This document shows, in pieces, positions 42,599 to 51,877 of a stretch of DNA of 64,000 nucleotides. The notes beneath the pieces were generated by a model, which worked only from the letters and a program-made list of their open reading frames with translations, ran no database searches and was not told the origin of the DNA. Made by a program: the position numbers and the translations under genes. Origin of the DNA: Paenibacillus borealis (GTDB taxonomy: Bacteria; Bacillota; Bacilli; Paenibacillales; Paenibacillaceae); contig NZ_CP009285.1 in assembly GCF_000758665.1 (NCBI RefSeq), positions 6,634,001 through 6,698,000 on the forward strand, read 5' to 3'. The stretch's first letter is position 1; each line of letters starts with the position of its first letter.

Positions 42599-45597
42599 TT
42601 CTGTCCTCCTTCCCCTGAACCGGCCGCGCCCGAAGCTTCAGGCACCTTAAGCCCGAATTCCTCACGCTTTTTGTTAAGCTCCTTATTGATTTCACGTACA
42701 CCCTGCTCCATCGCCTCCCGCGGGAATTTACCGTTCAGCACAATCTCATTCCAGATGTTGGCGATATAGCGGGTCGTGTAGTAACCGCCGAGCACAACCT
42801 CACGTTCCTTGAACCAGTCCCACTGCTCCAGAATGGCATCAATATCATCCTGCTGCCACGGCAGCCGTTTCAGCGCTTCAATATTGGCGGTATTCCAGCG
42901 TGCTTCTACGCCAAGCAGGGATTCCAGCTCGGAGCCGAAATTCTCCTGTGCGTCCGCACTGGTCCACCATTTCAGGAACTCCCAGGACTCTTCCTTCATA
43001 TCGGAATCCTTGAAGATGATTCCCGTCTGGGCAAGCCCGCCGGTGGAGCGGTTGATCCGGCCGTCTTCCTGCTCTATCCCCGGCATCGGCTTCATGCCCC
43101 ACCAGCCCGTAAGCTCGGGAGCAGCGGTAGACAGCAGAATATAGGTTGAATAGTCGGCAACCCCGATCGGCATTTCCCCGGAGCGGAAGCGGTTATAGAA
43201 ATCAGCCTGCTTCTGCAGCTTGTAATTCGTGAAGAGGCCGGTCCACATCTTCATGGCGGTCAGCGCCTCCGGCGAATCCAGGCCGGACTGTGTGCCGTTG
43301 TTCTTATAGAAATCTCCGCCGAACTGAAACAGGAACGGGGCAAACTCGTTGATCGCCAGACTCGTGTTATTCGCAGCATGCGGGTAATAGAAATCCATTC
43401 CGTTCTGTTGCAGGACAGGGATCAAGTCCATGACCTCCTGCCAGGTATCCGGAATATCCTCATCCCGGATGCCAAGCTGCTCCATAATATCCTTCCGGTA
43501 AAAGAGCATGCTGAAGTTCTGATTCTCCGGCAGGGCGAAATCGCCATTGTCATATTTATAAGGAATCAGGGCGCCTTCTCTGAAGCGGCCGGCCACTTCC
43601 TTATAGTCCGCGAAGTCATTCAGATCGACGAGTGAATTGCGGACGGCAAAGTCAATCGGGACCTCCCCCTCCACCCCCAGTGCCACATCAGGAGCGAGTC
43701 CGGCCGTATTAGCCAGCAGGAGAATTTGCTTTTGATCCGCCGGAAGCGTCGGAATGACGTTAACATTGACTTTGATGCCCGAGTTTGGCGTAAAGTCTTC
43801 ATCGATCATCTGCTTAATGATCTCAGCCCAGTCACGCCCGCGTGAAATCCAGACATCCAGCACCTTTTCATCCTTATAGGTATTGCCAATGCCGCTGTAA
43901 TCCTTGGTGAAGGAGCTGAGGAAGTCGTAGCTCATCGTGCCTGCGCGTGTATACCAGGGAGCTGCGTCTTTAGGCCAGGCCTGATCCTCCGATTTCACTT
44001 CGATGTAATCCATTACGATACTCTGCTTCATTAGACCGTTGACCCATAGGCCAAGCGAGGATTGCAGGTCGGTGAATTGCTGCAGACGTGCCGGAATGCT
44101 TGTCGTGTCCGCTGCCATTTCCAGGAACCGGTCCCGCGCTTCATACAGGGTGCTCAGCTCGGAGCTTCCTTCCGCCACGCCGAAATCGTACATCGCCTGC
44201 ACGGCATCATCCAGCGTACGCGCCATCAGATGCAGCCGCGGCACCAGATTGATAATATTCTGCTCCAGCTTCCAGTCCCCGTTCGGATCGGGATTCGTCC
44301 CGGTCACCTGCGTAATTTCACGCGACAGGAGCGACATTTTATGAGTGGTATTCAGAACAGATTCAATCATCGGGCCTACCCCTGAGACCTGAACCTCCAT
44401 GCGGAGTGTATGCCTACCCTGCTCCAGATAAAAGAGATAAGCGCCGTCTTCATTGCCCAGCTTGTTCACTTGCCATTCCGCCTTGTACGGGAATCTCAGG
44501 GCATTCATTTCCTGGAACGGCACCTCACCGTCAATCATGACCCGCCGCTCCACCGGGATACCGTTCAGGAACCATTGCCCGAAACGGATGCCGATATTGT
44601 ATAAGCCGGATTCCGGAATTTCGAAATTCCACTCGGCCCATTGTCCGCCGGTACGCCAGCCTACGCCACCGAAGCTGTTCAGCACAATGGCGTCTTTGTC
44701 GAAAGGTTCGGTTAACGGCTCCCGGTCTTCGATCCGTTTCAGTGTTGGATCAGAGCGGAGGGAGGAGGTTTCCGCCTGGATTTTGACGATTCTGTCCTGC
44801 ACAGGCTGGTAGCCCCTGGCTGCATATTCCTGCTTCACTTCCGCATAGGACGGTAATGTCTGCGGCGAGACAATCCGCAGCTCGCTTAAGGCAGCCGGCT
44901 CGCGGATCGCTTCGAGCCGCAGCGTATGCTCGCCCGCGCTCAGATGAAACCGGAACGGATCGGCCGTGCGGGCCTCCGCATCGCGGAATTCGCGGTATTG
45001 CCAGCTTGCCACTTCTTCACGCTTCGGATTGAACTCATTCCCCTGATTATCCCGCCATGGCTCTGCACTCTCCTTCCACATCCGCTGGAATTCCATTCTC
45101 TTGACCTGGGAGAACAGATACTCCCCGTCAACCTTCAGACTGCGGATAATAGAGGAGCGCTTGCCGGGCAGATTATAATATTCCATCCCCATCTGGTAGA
45201 AGCCGTCTGACGGGACCGAGAAGGTATACTCTACCCAGCTGTCCTCTGCATTCATCGCCAGCACCTTCTCTGTTTTGCCGCCAAGATCACTAAGCAGCTC
45301 AGTGCCTTCGCTGCTGACGGCAGAGTACTCTGCCGCAGGAAGGCGCAGATCGAAATCCGCAGCATCTGCCGCGCCTGACTTCTGCTGCTCCGCATAATAG
45401 CTGGAGTAGGACGGCTCAAGCTTCGAGCTCAGGCTGTCACTTTCCAGCACAGAGCTTTCATCTACATCGGCATAGACAGGAATGCCTGCCATGGCCGTAT
45501 TATCGAATCCCCTGGACTGATTCCACCACACCAGGGAGATCGCCAAAAGTGCCAGAACCAACAGACTCACTTTATATTTTCGCAGCATGCGCAACAC
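42595..45597 (-). CDS. Giant membrane-anchored sugar-binding protein with carbohydrate-binding modules
   Basis: About 1,000 residues, more than twice the length of a usual binding protein. A short basic start and one membrane helix (VSLLVLALLAISLVWW) come first. Then two beta-sandwich modules resembling CBM6/35 domains (about 95-240, with WVEYTFSVPSDGFYQMGMEYY; about 280-425, with WAEWNFEIPESGLYNIGIRFG). A helical linker follows (about 430-570). The family 1 solute-binding domain fills the rest (about 590-975; DVWISRGRDWAEIIKQMIDEDF, YKYDNGDFALPENQNFSMLFYRKDIMEQLGI). I chose GTG at 45597, which has GGAGG 10 bases upstream; ATGs up to 45645 are alternatives. It feeds the permease genes just downstream. 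Confidence 0.9.
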   Translation of the reverse strand: MLRMLRKYKVSLLVLALLAISLVWWNQSRGFDNTAMAGIPVYADVDESSVLESDSLSSKLEPSYSSYYAEQQKSGAADAADFDLRLPAAEYSAVSSEGTELLSDLGGKTEKVLAMNAEDSWVEYTFSVPSDGFYQMGMEYYNLPGKRSSIIRSLKVDGEYLFSQVKRMEFQRMWKESAEPWRDNQGNEFNPKREEVASWQYREFRDAEARTADPFRFHLSAGEHTLRLEAIREPAALSELRIVSPQTLPSYAEVKQEYAARGYQPVQDRIVKIQAETSSLRSDPTLKRIEDREPLTEPFDKDAIVLNSFGGVGWRTGGQWAEWNFEIPESGLYNIGIRFGQWFLNGIPVERRVMIDGEVPFQEMNALRFPYKAEWQVNKLGNEDGAYLFYLEQGRHTLRMEVQVSGVGPMIESVLNTTHKMSLLSREITQVTGTNPDPNGDWKLEQNIINLVPRLHLMARTLDDAVQAMYDFGVAEGSSELSTLYEARDRFLEMAADTTSIPARLQQFTDLQSSLGLWVNGLMKQSIVMDYIEVKSEDQAWPKDAAPWYTRAGTMSYDFLSSFTKDYSGIGNTYKDEKVLDVWISRGRDWAEIIKQMIDEDFTPNSGIKVNVNVIPTLPADQKQILLLANTAGLAPDVALGVEGEVPIDFAVRNSLVDLNDFADYKEVAGRFREGALIPYKYDNGDFALPENQNFSMLFYRKDIMEQLGIRDEDIPDTWQEVMDLIPVLQQNGMDFYYPHAANNTSLAINEFAPFLFQFGGDFYKNNGTQSGLDSPEALTAMKMWTGLFTNYKLQKQADFYNRFRSGEMPIGVADYSTYILLSTAAPELTGWWGMKPMPGIEQEDGRINRSTGGLAQTGIIFKDSDMKEESWEFLKWWTSADAQENFGSELESLLGVEARWNTANIEALKRLPWQQDDIDAILEQWDWFKEREVVLGGYYTTRYIANIWNEIVLNGKFPREAMEQGVREINKELNKKREEFGLKVPEASGAAGSGEGGQK

Positions 45598-45676
45598 GCG
45601 TTGGTTTCCTCCCATCTGAAAAATCCCCACAAAAACCATCCCCACAAATTAACCCCACAAACACTTATCATTAAAT

Positions 45677-45714
45677 ACAGGGGACAGCTCCGGGAAATGC
45701 AGGCTGCCCCCTGT
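45677..45714 (-). other. Intercistronic hairpin between the two binding-protein genes
   Basis: ACAGGGGGCAGC pairs with GCTGTCCCCTGT over a 14-base loop, 15 bp after the stop of the smaller binding protein. No strong T-run follows. Such hairpins often protect the upstream message and reduce read-through, giving more binding protein than permease. Confidence 0.7.
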
Positions 45715-45728
45715 TATAATTTCCCCGG

Positions 45729-47165
45729 TTATTCCTGCATTGCTTTCTTAAAGGCAGCGATTTCCTTGGAGGCCTGAGCCATCACGTCGTCGCCGATTTT
45801 CTGAATGACCGTCTTGGAATCCGTGTTTTTGGCCAGCGCATCGCCGATCGCCGCAATGAAGATTTCCCAGCCTTTATTATCCACAGGGGTCAGGTGCTTG
45901 ACTGGAATATCGTTGCTGAGCTGTTCGTACAGCTTGAATTCCTCCTGGCCGCCCAGATATTCATTCTTGGTGCTGGCGTACCAGTCAAGACTGGAAATAT
46001 CCTTGTAGCCCGGTTGAATGGAATGCTTGGTCCAGATCTTCCAGGCATTCTCGCTTCTCATGCTCCACTGGATATAAGCCCATGCCGCTTCCTTGTTCTT
46101 GCTCTGCGCCGGAATTACGAAGCTGGAGCCGCCCATACCTACGTTAATGCCGACCGGCAGGCGGGTAACCTTCCATTTGCCAGCCAATTCAGGGAAGGTT
46201 TCCTGCAGACCGCGTGCACCGAACGAACCGGAGACCACGCCGACCAGATCACCTTTCAGTACAAGCTGTTTGCCTTCATCCGAGCCGTAGCCGATATGCG
46301 GCGCCCAGCCCAGCTGTTGTCCGCGTTTGGTGATATCCAGAATGTTGACCATTTTGTCCGTATTGCGGGTCCAGTTCATATCTTTATCGAAATAGCCGAC
46401 CTCATCGCCAGCCCAGACCACCGGACCGTCGCTCCATTCCATGAAGTACTTGCCATTAGCTTTCAAAATTTGCACCAGGTTCAGGAAATTCTCCTCATCC
46501 TGCATGTACTCCCCAAGCTCAGCCGGGTCACTGGGCAAACCCAGCTCTTCAAAAATATCCGCGCGGTAGTAATAAACCCCCGGTGTCATATCCCAGGGCA
46601 TCCCGAGCAGCTCGGAGCTGTCCGGTGTCATCCAGCGTTCCCAGTTGAAAGGCGTGACCAGATCCTTGTATTTGCCGGCATTATATGGCTCCTCCAGCAG
46701 ATTCTCCAGCACATGGCCGGCCATATAACGGTTAAGCTGATACATCTCCACTTCCGCCACATCCGGCGCCCCGCTGCCTGCAGCAATGGTTGTCTGCAGC
46801 TTGTCATGAAGATCGGCAAACGGCATAACCACGGTCTTCAGCTTGATGCCCGGATATTCAGCCATGAACGCCTTCCCGATTTCTTCGAAAACCTGTTCAT
46901 TAAAGGCCCATACGGTTACTTCGCCCGTAATATCCTTACTAGGCAAATCGGTCGCTGCCGTATCGGCCGCCACGGCTTCGGATGCTGCCGGTTCCGCCGT
47001 TTCTGTAGTTGCTTCCGTGGTTCCTACATTAGCGGATGCAGTCGTTTTTTCGTTGTTAGATGAACTTTCATTTCCTGATGTGGCCGGCGCGCTGCTGCAG
47101 GCTGGCAGCATTAATGCAACCGCCAATAAGAGACACCCCAGCAGATTGTTTGTCTTTCTCTTCAT
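45729..47165 (-). CDS. Sugar ABC transporter substrate-binding lipoprotein
   Basis: 478 residues, family 1 extracellular binding protein. Signal peptide with lipobox LPACSS (Cys at about 23), followed by a Ser/Thr/Ala-rich spacer of about 60 residues. The ligand domain has GEVTVWAFNEQVFEEIGKAFMAEYPGIKLKTVVMP and DMTPGVYYYRADIFEELGLP, then FVIPAQSKNKEAAWAYIQWSM. The ATG at 47165 has GGGGAGG upstream. It is probably the binding protein for the sugars released by the GH51 enzyme encoded upstream. The ligand is unproven. Confidence 0.94.
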   Translation of the reverse strand: MKRKTNNLLGCLLLAVALMLPACSSAPATSGNESSSNNEKTTASANVGTTEATTETAEPAASEAVAADTAATDLPSKDITGEVTVWAFNEQVFEEIGKAFMAEYPGIKLKTVVMPFADLHDKLQTTIAAGSGAPDVAEVEMYQLNRYMAGHVLENLLEEPYNAGKYKDLVTPFNWERWMTPDSSELLGMPWDMTPGVYYYRADIFEELGLPSDPAELGEYMQDEENFLNLVQILKANGKYFMEWSDGPVVWAGDEVGYFDKDMNWTRNTDKMVNILDITKRGQQLGWAPHIGYGSDEGKQLVLKGDLVGVVSGSFGARGLQETFPELAGKWKVTRLPVGINVGMGGSSFVIPAQSKNKEAAWAYIQWSMRSENAWKIWTKHSIQPGYKDISSLDWYASTKNEYLGGQEEFKLYEQLSNDIPVKHLTPVDNKGWEIFIAAIGDALAKNTDSKTVIQKIGDDVMAQASKEIAAFKKAMQE

Positions 47166-47235
47166 GAATTGAACCTCCCCTTAAAATAGGTACTTTAGGC
47201 TGGCTTATAGTAAAAGAGCTGTATCCCCCTGACGC

Positions 47236-49818
47236 TCATCCGCCTCCTTCCTTTAGTCTAAGAACTGTGACTGAATACTTAGGGAATTCATACTCCAGAC
47301 TACCGTCATTCACTTGAATCGTTTGCACGGCAGGAGCGATCCTGTCCGGCTGCGTGAAGCTGTTCTCATCGCTGAGTTCTTCCGACTGCAGCACGGTGGA
47401 TGTCCCTGTCAGCCGTTTTGCGGCAAGGCCTGCAAAGGTTATATGCGTACGCTGGGCAGCTTCACCTGCGTTGACGACCTTGACGATAATCTCACCCGTG
47501 GCAAGATCACGGCTGGCGGTCTGGAACAACGGTCCATGAGAGCTATTGTCATCGATCTCCTGAATAAGCCTGTCATCCAGATAGGTGCGGATATTGCCGC
47601 CTGATAATTCAATGCGGATGTCGTACCATCTGCCGGTTTCGATGCTTACAGGGACTGTCTGGCCGATGACGGAACGTGAACCGCCGACGGATTTCTCAAT
47701 GGCACTTTGCGTATTGCACCAGCCGCCGAGATTCCACCAGTAGAACGTATCGTCATCCTTGGCTCCGAACATGATCAGCATGCCTTCCGCTCCGCCGGTC
47801 TTTCTGGCTCTGAGGGTCAGCGTATAATCGCTCCAGGAGGCATCTCCGGCGACCGCCCGCACATCAATGTCACTGCTGCTCTGCCTGAATGTTCCTTCGG
47901 ACTGCTCCCAGCTTCCGCTTTTCACAGTCCAGCCTCCGGAATCCGCACTGAAGTCATCTTCGAACAGCACCTCATCCCCCTTGGCAACACGCACATCACT
48001 ATATTCTACCTGCGTGGACCAGCTGCCCAGGCCAATGGCTCCCTGAATAGACTGCTTCACCGCGGCATCCGCTGAGCCGGCAGCCGTGAGAACCGCCGGC
48101 AGAACAACATCGCCCTTGTTGCTTCCGAACAGCTGCTGAACATGATAAGACGGAGTCCCGTAGCTGGATGCAGAATCAAACACAATCGCATCCGGATTCC
48201 AGGTGCGGTCCTTCGCGTTGACAAACAGCGGCGCATAAGACGACATTTTCACAATATCGGAATTCCGTTCCATCCCTACCATGAAAGCTGCCTCGCCAAT
48301 CGCCGCATTAAGATTACCTTCGCCTGCACCTTTGGTTACCGCATACTCGCCGACATAGATACCGGGACCGCTGCGGTCATACGTGTCATACCGGTTTGCA
48401 TTGTTCATGAACCATTCCGCCGATTCATAGTAATGCTCATCAATGATCTCAATCGGCTCGCCTTCCAGGGCAGTATTGGCAATGATGTTCATGTCCGGGT
48501 ACTTATCCTTAATTGCCTGATAGAACAGGCCGTAGCGCTGTGCATATTCACTTAACTGGAAGTTATTCTCGTTGCCGATCTCTACATATTTCAGCTGAAA
48601 AGGCTCCGGGTGCCCGTTTGCCGCCCGCAGCGCCCCCCATTCCCCTGTTACCGGACCGTTCGCATATTCGATCGCATCCAGTACATCCTGTATCCAGGGC
48701 TGAATTTCAGCAAGCGGAACAGTATTGGCCTTGGCAATAGGGTCCCCGTCATGCGAGATTCCGATATAAGCTACATACAAAGGCTCTGCCTGCAAATCCT
48801 CCGCCCACTGCAGATACTCGTGGAAGCCCAGCCCGTCAGAGGAACGGTAGTTCCAGTAGGCGCTGTGACCCGGCCGCGACTCCACCGGCCCGATGGTTGT
48901 CTTCCAGCGGTAAGCATCCAGCGGCGTTTTCCCTTCAACGAAGCAGCCTCCCGGGAAGCGGACGAATGAAGGCTTCATCGCAGCTACCTTCCCGGCGAGG
49001 TCTATCCGCAGCCCGTTCTCCCGGCCCTTCCAGGTTTCCGGAAACAGGGAGACCATGTCCAGATACAGTGTTCCTGCCCTGGAAGCGGAGAAGACAATTC
49101 TTGCATTTGCAGCCGTACCCGAGGAGATCAAGGTATATGAATATTGATTCCACCCTTCTTTCAGTACGCTGACCACCTGCTCTGCATAGATCTGCTTCCC
49201 GTCCGCGCTCTCCAGTGTAATCCGCAGCGGCAGCTCTTCCCCCGGTTCAGGTCTCGCATAGAAGTTCAGCCTGTAGCTGGCTCCTTCAGTCACCGCGATT
49301 CCCCAATACCCGTTATTCACTGCAGATACGGCTCCGCCTTCAGCGGCAGCAGTTACTGTTATAGCCATAGCCCTGGTCTGCACCTCATTCAGCAGACCGG
49401 AATCACTGAGGGACAGCTTGCCTGTGCTCCCGCCTGTTTCCTCTACCCACCAATGAAATAAGGTATCCGGATTGTCTTCAAAGGACCGGTTGGAGATCAG
49501 CTCTGCATACAGCCCGCCGTCGCCGGCATGGTTAATTTCTTCAAAAAAAGCACCATACAGCATCGGGCTGATCTCCGCTCCCGGATTCACTGTATCCACA
49601 GTTAAGTCATAAGAGCGTTCACTGCGGCTGACCACGGCCGGCGTTGCTGCAGCCGGTTCTTCTCCGGGTTCAGCTGTCTGCTGAGCGGACTGCAATAAGT
49701 CCGGCTCTTCGTTTGAAGACCAGAAGTATGCCGCTGCACCGGCAGCAAGAAGCAGAATCACTACTATCAGACTTAATCCCCGTCTCCATCTGTTCAGATT
49801 ACCTCCCCCGTTTCCCAT
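47236..49818 (-). CDS. Membrane-anchored GH51 alpha-L-arabinofuranosidase
   Basis: Releases arabinofuranose from arabinan or arabinoxylan. It is about 860 residues. One N-terminal membrane helix (GLSLIVVILLLAAGAAAYFW) anchors it outside. The domain layout is a beta-sandwich/CBM4-like part (about 80-260), the GH51 barrel (about 265-600) with the acid/base Glu in YVEIGNENNF and the nucleophile Glu in YVGEYAV, then a laminin-G-like module (about 640-780, FEDDFSADSGGWTV, YTLTLRARKTGGAEG), and the GH51 C-terminal sandwich ending in YSVTVLRL. The start is uncertain; I use ATG 49818, which lies closest to the signal. It precedes the binding protein by 70 bp and may lead the operon. Confidence 0.9.
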   Translation of the reverse strand: MGNGGGNLNRWRRGLSLIVVILLLAAGAAAYFWSSNEEPDLLQSAQQTAEPGEEPAAATPAVVSRSERSYDLTVDTVNPGAEISPMLYGAFFEEINHAGDGGLYAELISNRSFEDNPDTLFHWWVEETGGSTGKLSLSDSGLLNEVQTRAMAITVTAAAEGGAVSAVNNGYWGIAVTEGASYRLNFYARPEPGEELPLRITLESADGKQIYAEQVVSVLKEGWNQYSYTLISSGTAANARIVFSASRAGTLYLDMVSLFPETWKGRENGLRIDLAGKVAAMKPSFVRFPGGCFVEGKTPLDAYRWKTTIGPVESRPGHSAYWNYRSSDGLGFHEYLQWAEDLQAEPLYVAYIGISHDGDPIAKANTVPLAEIQPWIQDVLDAIEYANGPVTGEWGALRAANGHPEPFQLKYVEIGNENNFQLSEYAQRYGLFYQAIKDKYPDMNIIANTALEGEPIEIIDEHYYESAEWFMNNANRYDTYDRSGPGIYVGEYAVTKGAGEGNLNAAIGEAAFMVGMERNSDIVKMSSYAPLFVNAKDRTWNPDAIVFDSASSYGTPSYHVQQLFGSNKGDVVLPAVLTAAGSADAAVKQSIQGAIGLGSWSTQVEYSDVRVAKGDEVLFEDDFSADSGGWTVKSGSWEQSEGTFRQSSSDIDVRAVAGDASWSDYTLTLRARKTGGAEGMLIMFGAKDDDTFYWWNLGGWCNTQSAIEKSVGGSRSVIGQTVPVSIETGRWYDIRIELSGGNIRTYLDDRLIQEIDDNSSHGPLFQTASRDLATGEIIVKVVNAGEAAQRTHITFAGLAAKRLTGTSTVLQSEELSDENSFTQPDRIAPAVQTIQVNDGSLEYEFPKYSVTVLRLKEGGG

Positions 49819-50289
49819 GCTTGATTCACATTTCTTTAAAGTAATTCCATTTGCAAATACATAAATCTTTTCATAAAACCTGAATGAATCCGTTTCCAAA
49901 AATAAAATAACATACAGAAATTGCATTGTAAACAAATAAAACTAAACCATTTCATGTTTATATGAACTTAATATTTTCTATTTATGTAAATAACCTCAGC
50001 GAATTTACCTTTATTTAAAACAAAAATGCTCATTCCATTCCTTTAAGTTTACCTTAACTTGAACTAAACGGGCGTTCACAATGCAAACCCGGGTCTTTTT
50101 CTGCCCCGCTCCTTATTTTGTTTTATAATTATATTTTTTCGTTTAAATTCCCTGAAACTAAAAATAATTTTAATTTTTGCCACTGGACAGATAAGCAGAA
50201 ACGGCCTTGCCGTCCATTTTTAAGGACAGTAGCCTTTCAGCGAGAAACAGGAGGATAAGTGGCCTTGTGAAACATGTAAATCCTTATAC
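49819..50289. other. AT-rich region upstream of the GH51 gene
   Basis: About 470 bp, very AT-rich at 49950-50170, with no gene. It should hold the promoter of the GH51/sugar operon. I did not find a clear catabolite (cre) site or a single convincing promoter among many TA-rich boxes. Confidence 0.5.
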
Positions 50290-50320
50290 AAAAAAAGCTC
50301 TCTCTAACCCCGCAGGGTTA
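50290..50320 (-). terminator. Terminator of the SsuABC-type operon
   Basis: Minus-strand stem AGCTTTCTTTAACCC / GGGTTAGAGAGAGCT followed by T7, about 28 bp after the permease stop. Confidence 0.88.
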
Positions 50321-50348
50321 AAGAAAGCTTCGAGAACAGCTGATGAGG

Positions 50349-51101
50349 TTACCGCCGCCACTTCATAAACCGGTAATCCAGCAGATCCACCAGCAGGAAA
50401 AGGACAAAGCCGACCAGACTGAACAGCATAATCCCCGCATACATCTCCGGATAATCCAGCCGCAGCCAGGCATCCATAATGAAGAAGCCCATGCCATGCT
50501 CCGTGCCGTAAATCTCGGTGAAGAACAGCACAGATATTGCCGTTCCCAGCGAGATGCGGATGGTGCTGAGAATGACCGACAAAGCGCCGGGGAGCGTCAC
50601 ATGCCAGAATTTCTGCATGGTGCTCGCGCCGATGCTCGTCAGAACATCGTATGTACTCTCAGGGATCGCCTTCACACCGTCACGTACGGAAATGATCACC
50701 TGAAACAGCAGGATCAGCATGATCATCAGCACTTTGGAGGTCTCCCCCAGGCCGAAGAACAGCATCACTACAGGCAAGAGCGCAATCTTGGGAATCGGGT
50801 AGGTCAGATACACCACTGGATCCAGCAGCCTGTTCCAGAGCGGAGAGCGGCCCATCAGCAGACCAACGAGCAAACCCAGCAGCAGCGCCAGCAGCACCCC
50901 TTCGAAGATCCGGACCAGACTGTAGCCGACATTCAGCGCCACATCACGCGCTCCTAACTGAAACATAGCTTCATAGACCGCACCAGGGCTGGGCAGAATA
51001 GCATGATTCATCAGCAGATAGGCAATATACCAGATTACGTTCATGCCCGCAAAAACTAACAGCAGCCGCAGCAGGTGAGGGAGATGCCGTTTTTTCACCA
51101 T
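50349..51101 (-). CDS. ABC transporter permease (SsuC/TauC/NrtB family)
   Basis: 250 residues with six hydrophobic helices. VYLTYPIPKIALLPVVMLFFGLGETSKVLMIMLILLFQVIISVRDG and the EAA-type STYDVLTSIGASTMQKFWHVTLPGALSVIL place it in the nitrate/sulfonate/taurine/thiamine-precursor permease group. It is the last gene of a three-gene importer operon and overlaps the ATPase gene by seven bases. The substrate cannot be told from the permease. Confidence 0.93.
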   Translation of the reverse strand: MVKKRHLPHLLRLLLVFAGMNVIWYIAYLLMNHAILPSPGAVYEAMFQLGARDVALNVGYSLVRIFEGVLLALLLGLLVGLLMGRSPLWNRLLDPVVYLTYPIPKIALLPVVMLFFGLGETSKVLMIMLILLFQVIISVRDGVKAIPESTYDVLTSIGASTMQKFWHVTLPGALSVILSTIRISLGTAISVLFFTEIYGTEHGMGFFIMDAWLRLDYPEMYAGIMLFSLVGFVLFLLVDLLDYRFMKWRR

Positions 51102-51877
51102 TTCTCCATCATTACCTTTCTGATTCTCTTACTCTGCTCAAAATATTCATCGCTCTCCCGCTTGTCCCCATGCTTCATGGCAAACACCGCGGAGTTGTCG
51201 AGAATCTCCGGCGGCTCCTGTTGACCGGGCAGCATCACAATAATCTTCTGTCCCAGGAGAATAGCTTCTTCTACGTCATGGGTGACGAACAGCGTGGTCG
51301 CCGGATGTGCCTGCCAGTTGTCGATAAAAATCTGCTGCAGCCCTTCCCGCGTAAGGGCATCCAGCGCCGAGAACGGCTCGTCCAGCAGCAGAATGGTCGG
51401 CAGAATGGCGAACGCACGGGCAATGGCTACCCGCTGCTGCTGCCCTCCGCTGAGCGAGAGCGGGAACCGGCCAGCCAGCTGGGCTATTCCCATGGACTCA
51501 AGCCAATGCAGGATTTTCCCGTCCTGCTCCTGCCTGTTACTGCTTCCGCCGCCGGGGCGGGCAATTTTCATGGCAATCCGGATATTGTCACGGACCGTCT
51601 TCCAGGGCAGCAGCCCATAATTCTGCGGCACCAGTCCGATCAGCGTTTCCTTGTCATGGACGGATCTGCCGTTGAAGAGCAGCTCCCCCTCATAACCCGG
51701 CAGCAGTCCGGCTATCGCCCGCAGCAGCGTGGATTTGCCGCTGCCGGAAGGACCGATTACCGTATAAATCCCATGCTCCGGAAGGGTCAGATTCATCTCT
51801 CCGAGCGCCAGCTGACCCTTTTGGTAGGCTACATGCAGGTTATTAATGCGTAGTCCGCTATTCTTTGAACTGGACAT
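51095..51877 (-). CDS. ABC transporter ATP-binding protein (SsuB/TauB family)
   Basis: 260 residues. Walker A is GPSGSGKST (about 42-50), the signature is LSLSGGQQQRVAIARA, Walker B is ILLLDEPFSALD, and the switch His is in LFVTHDVEEA. Q-loop LVPQNYGLLPW. It overlaps the binding-protein gene by 20 bases and the permease gene by seven, so all three are co-translated. Confidence 0.94.
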   Translation of the reverse strand: MSSSKNSGLRINNLHVAYQKGQLALGEMNLTLPEHGIYTVIGPSGSGKSTLLRAIAGLLPGYEGELLFNGRSVHDKETLIGLVPQNYGLLPWKTVRDNIRIAMKIARPGGGSSNRQEQDGKILHWLESMGIAQLAGRFPLSLSGGQQQRVAIARAFAILPTILLLDEPFSALDALTREGLQQIFIDNWQAHPATTLFVTHDVEEAILLGQKIIVMLPGQQEPPEILDNSAVFAMKHGDKRESDEYFEQSKRIRKVMMEKW

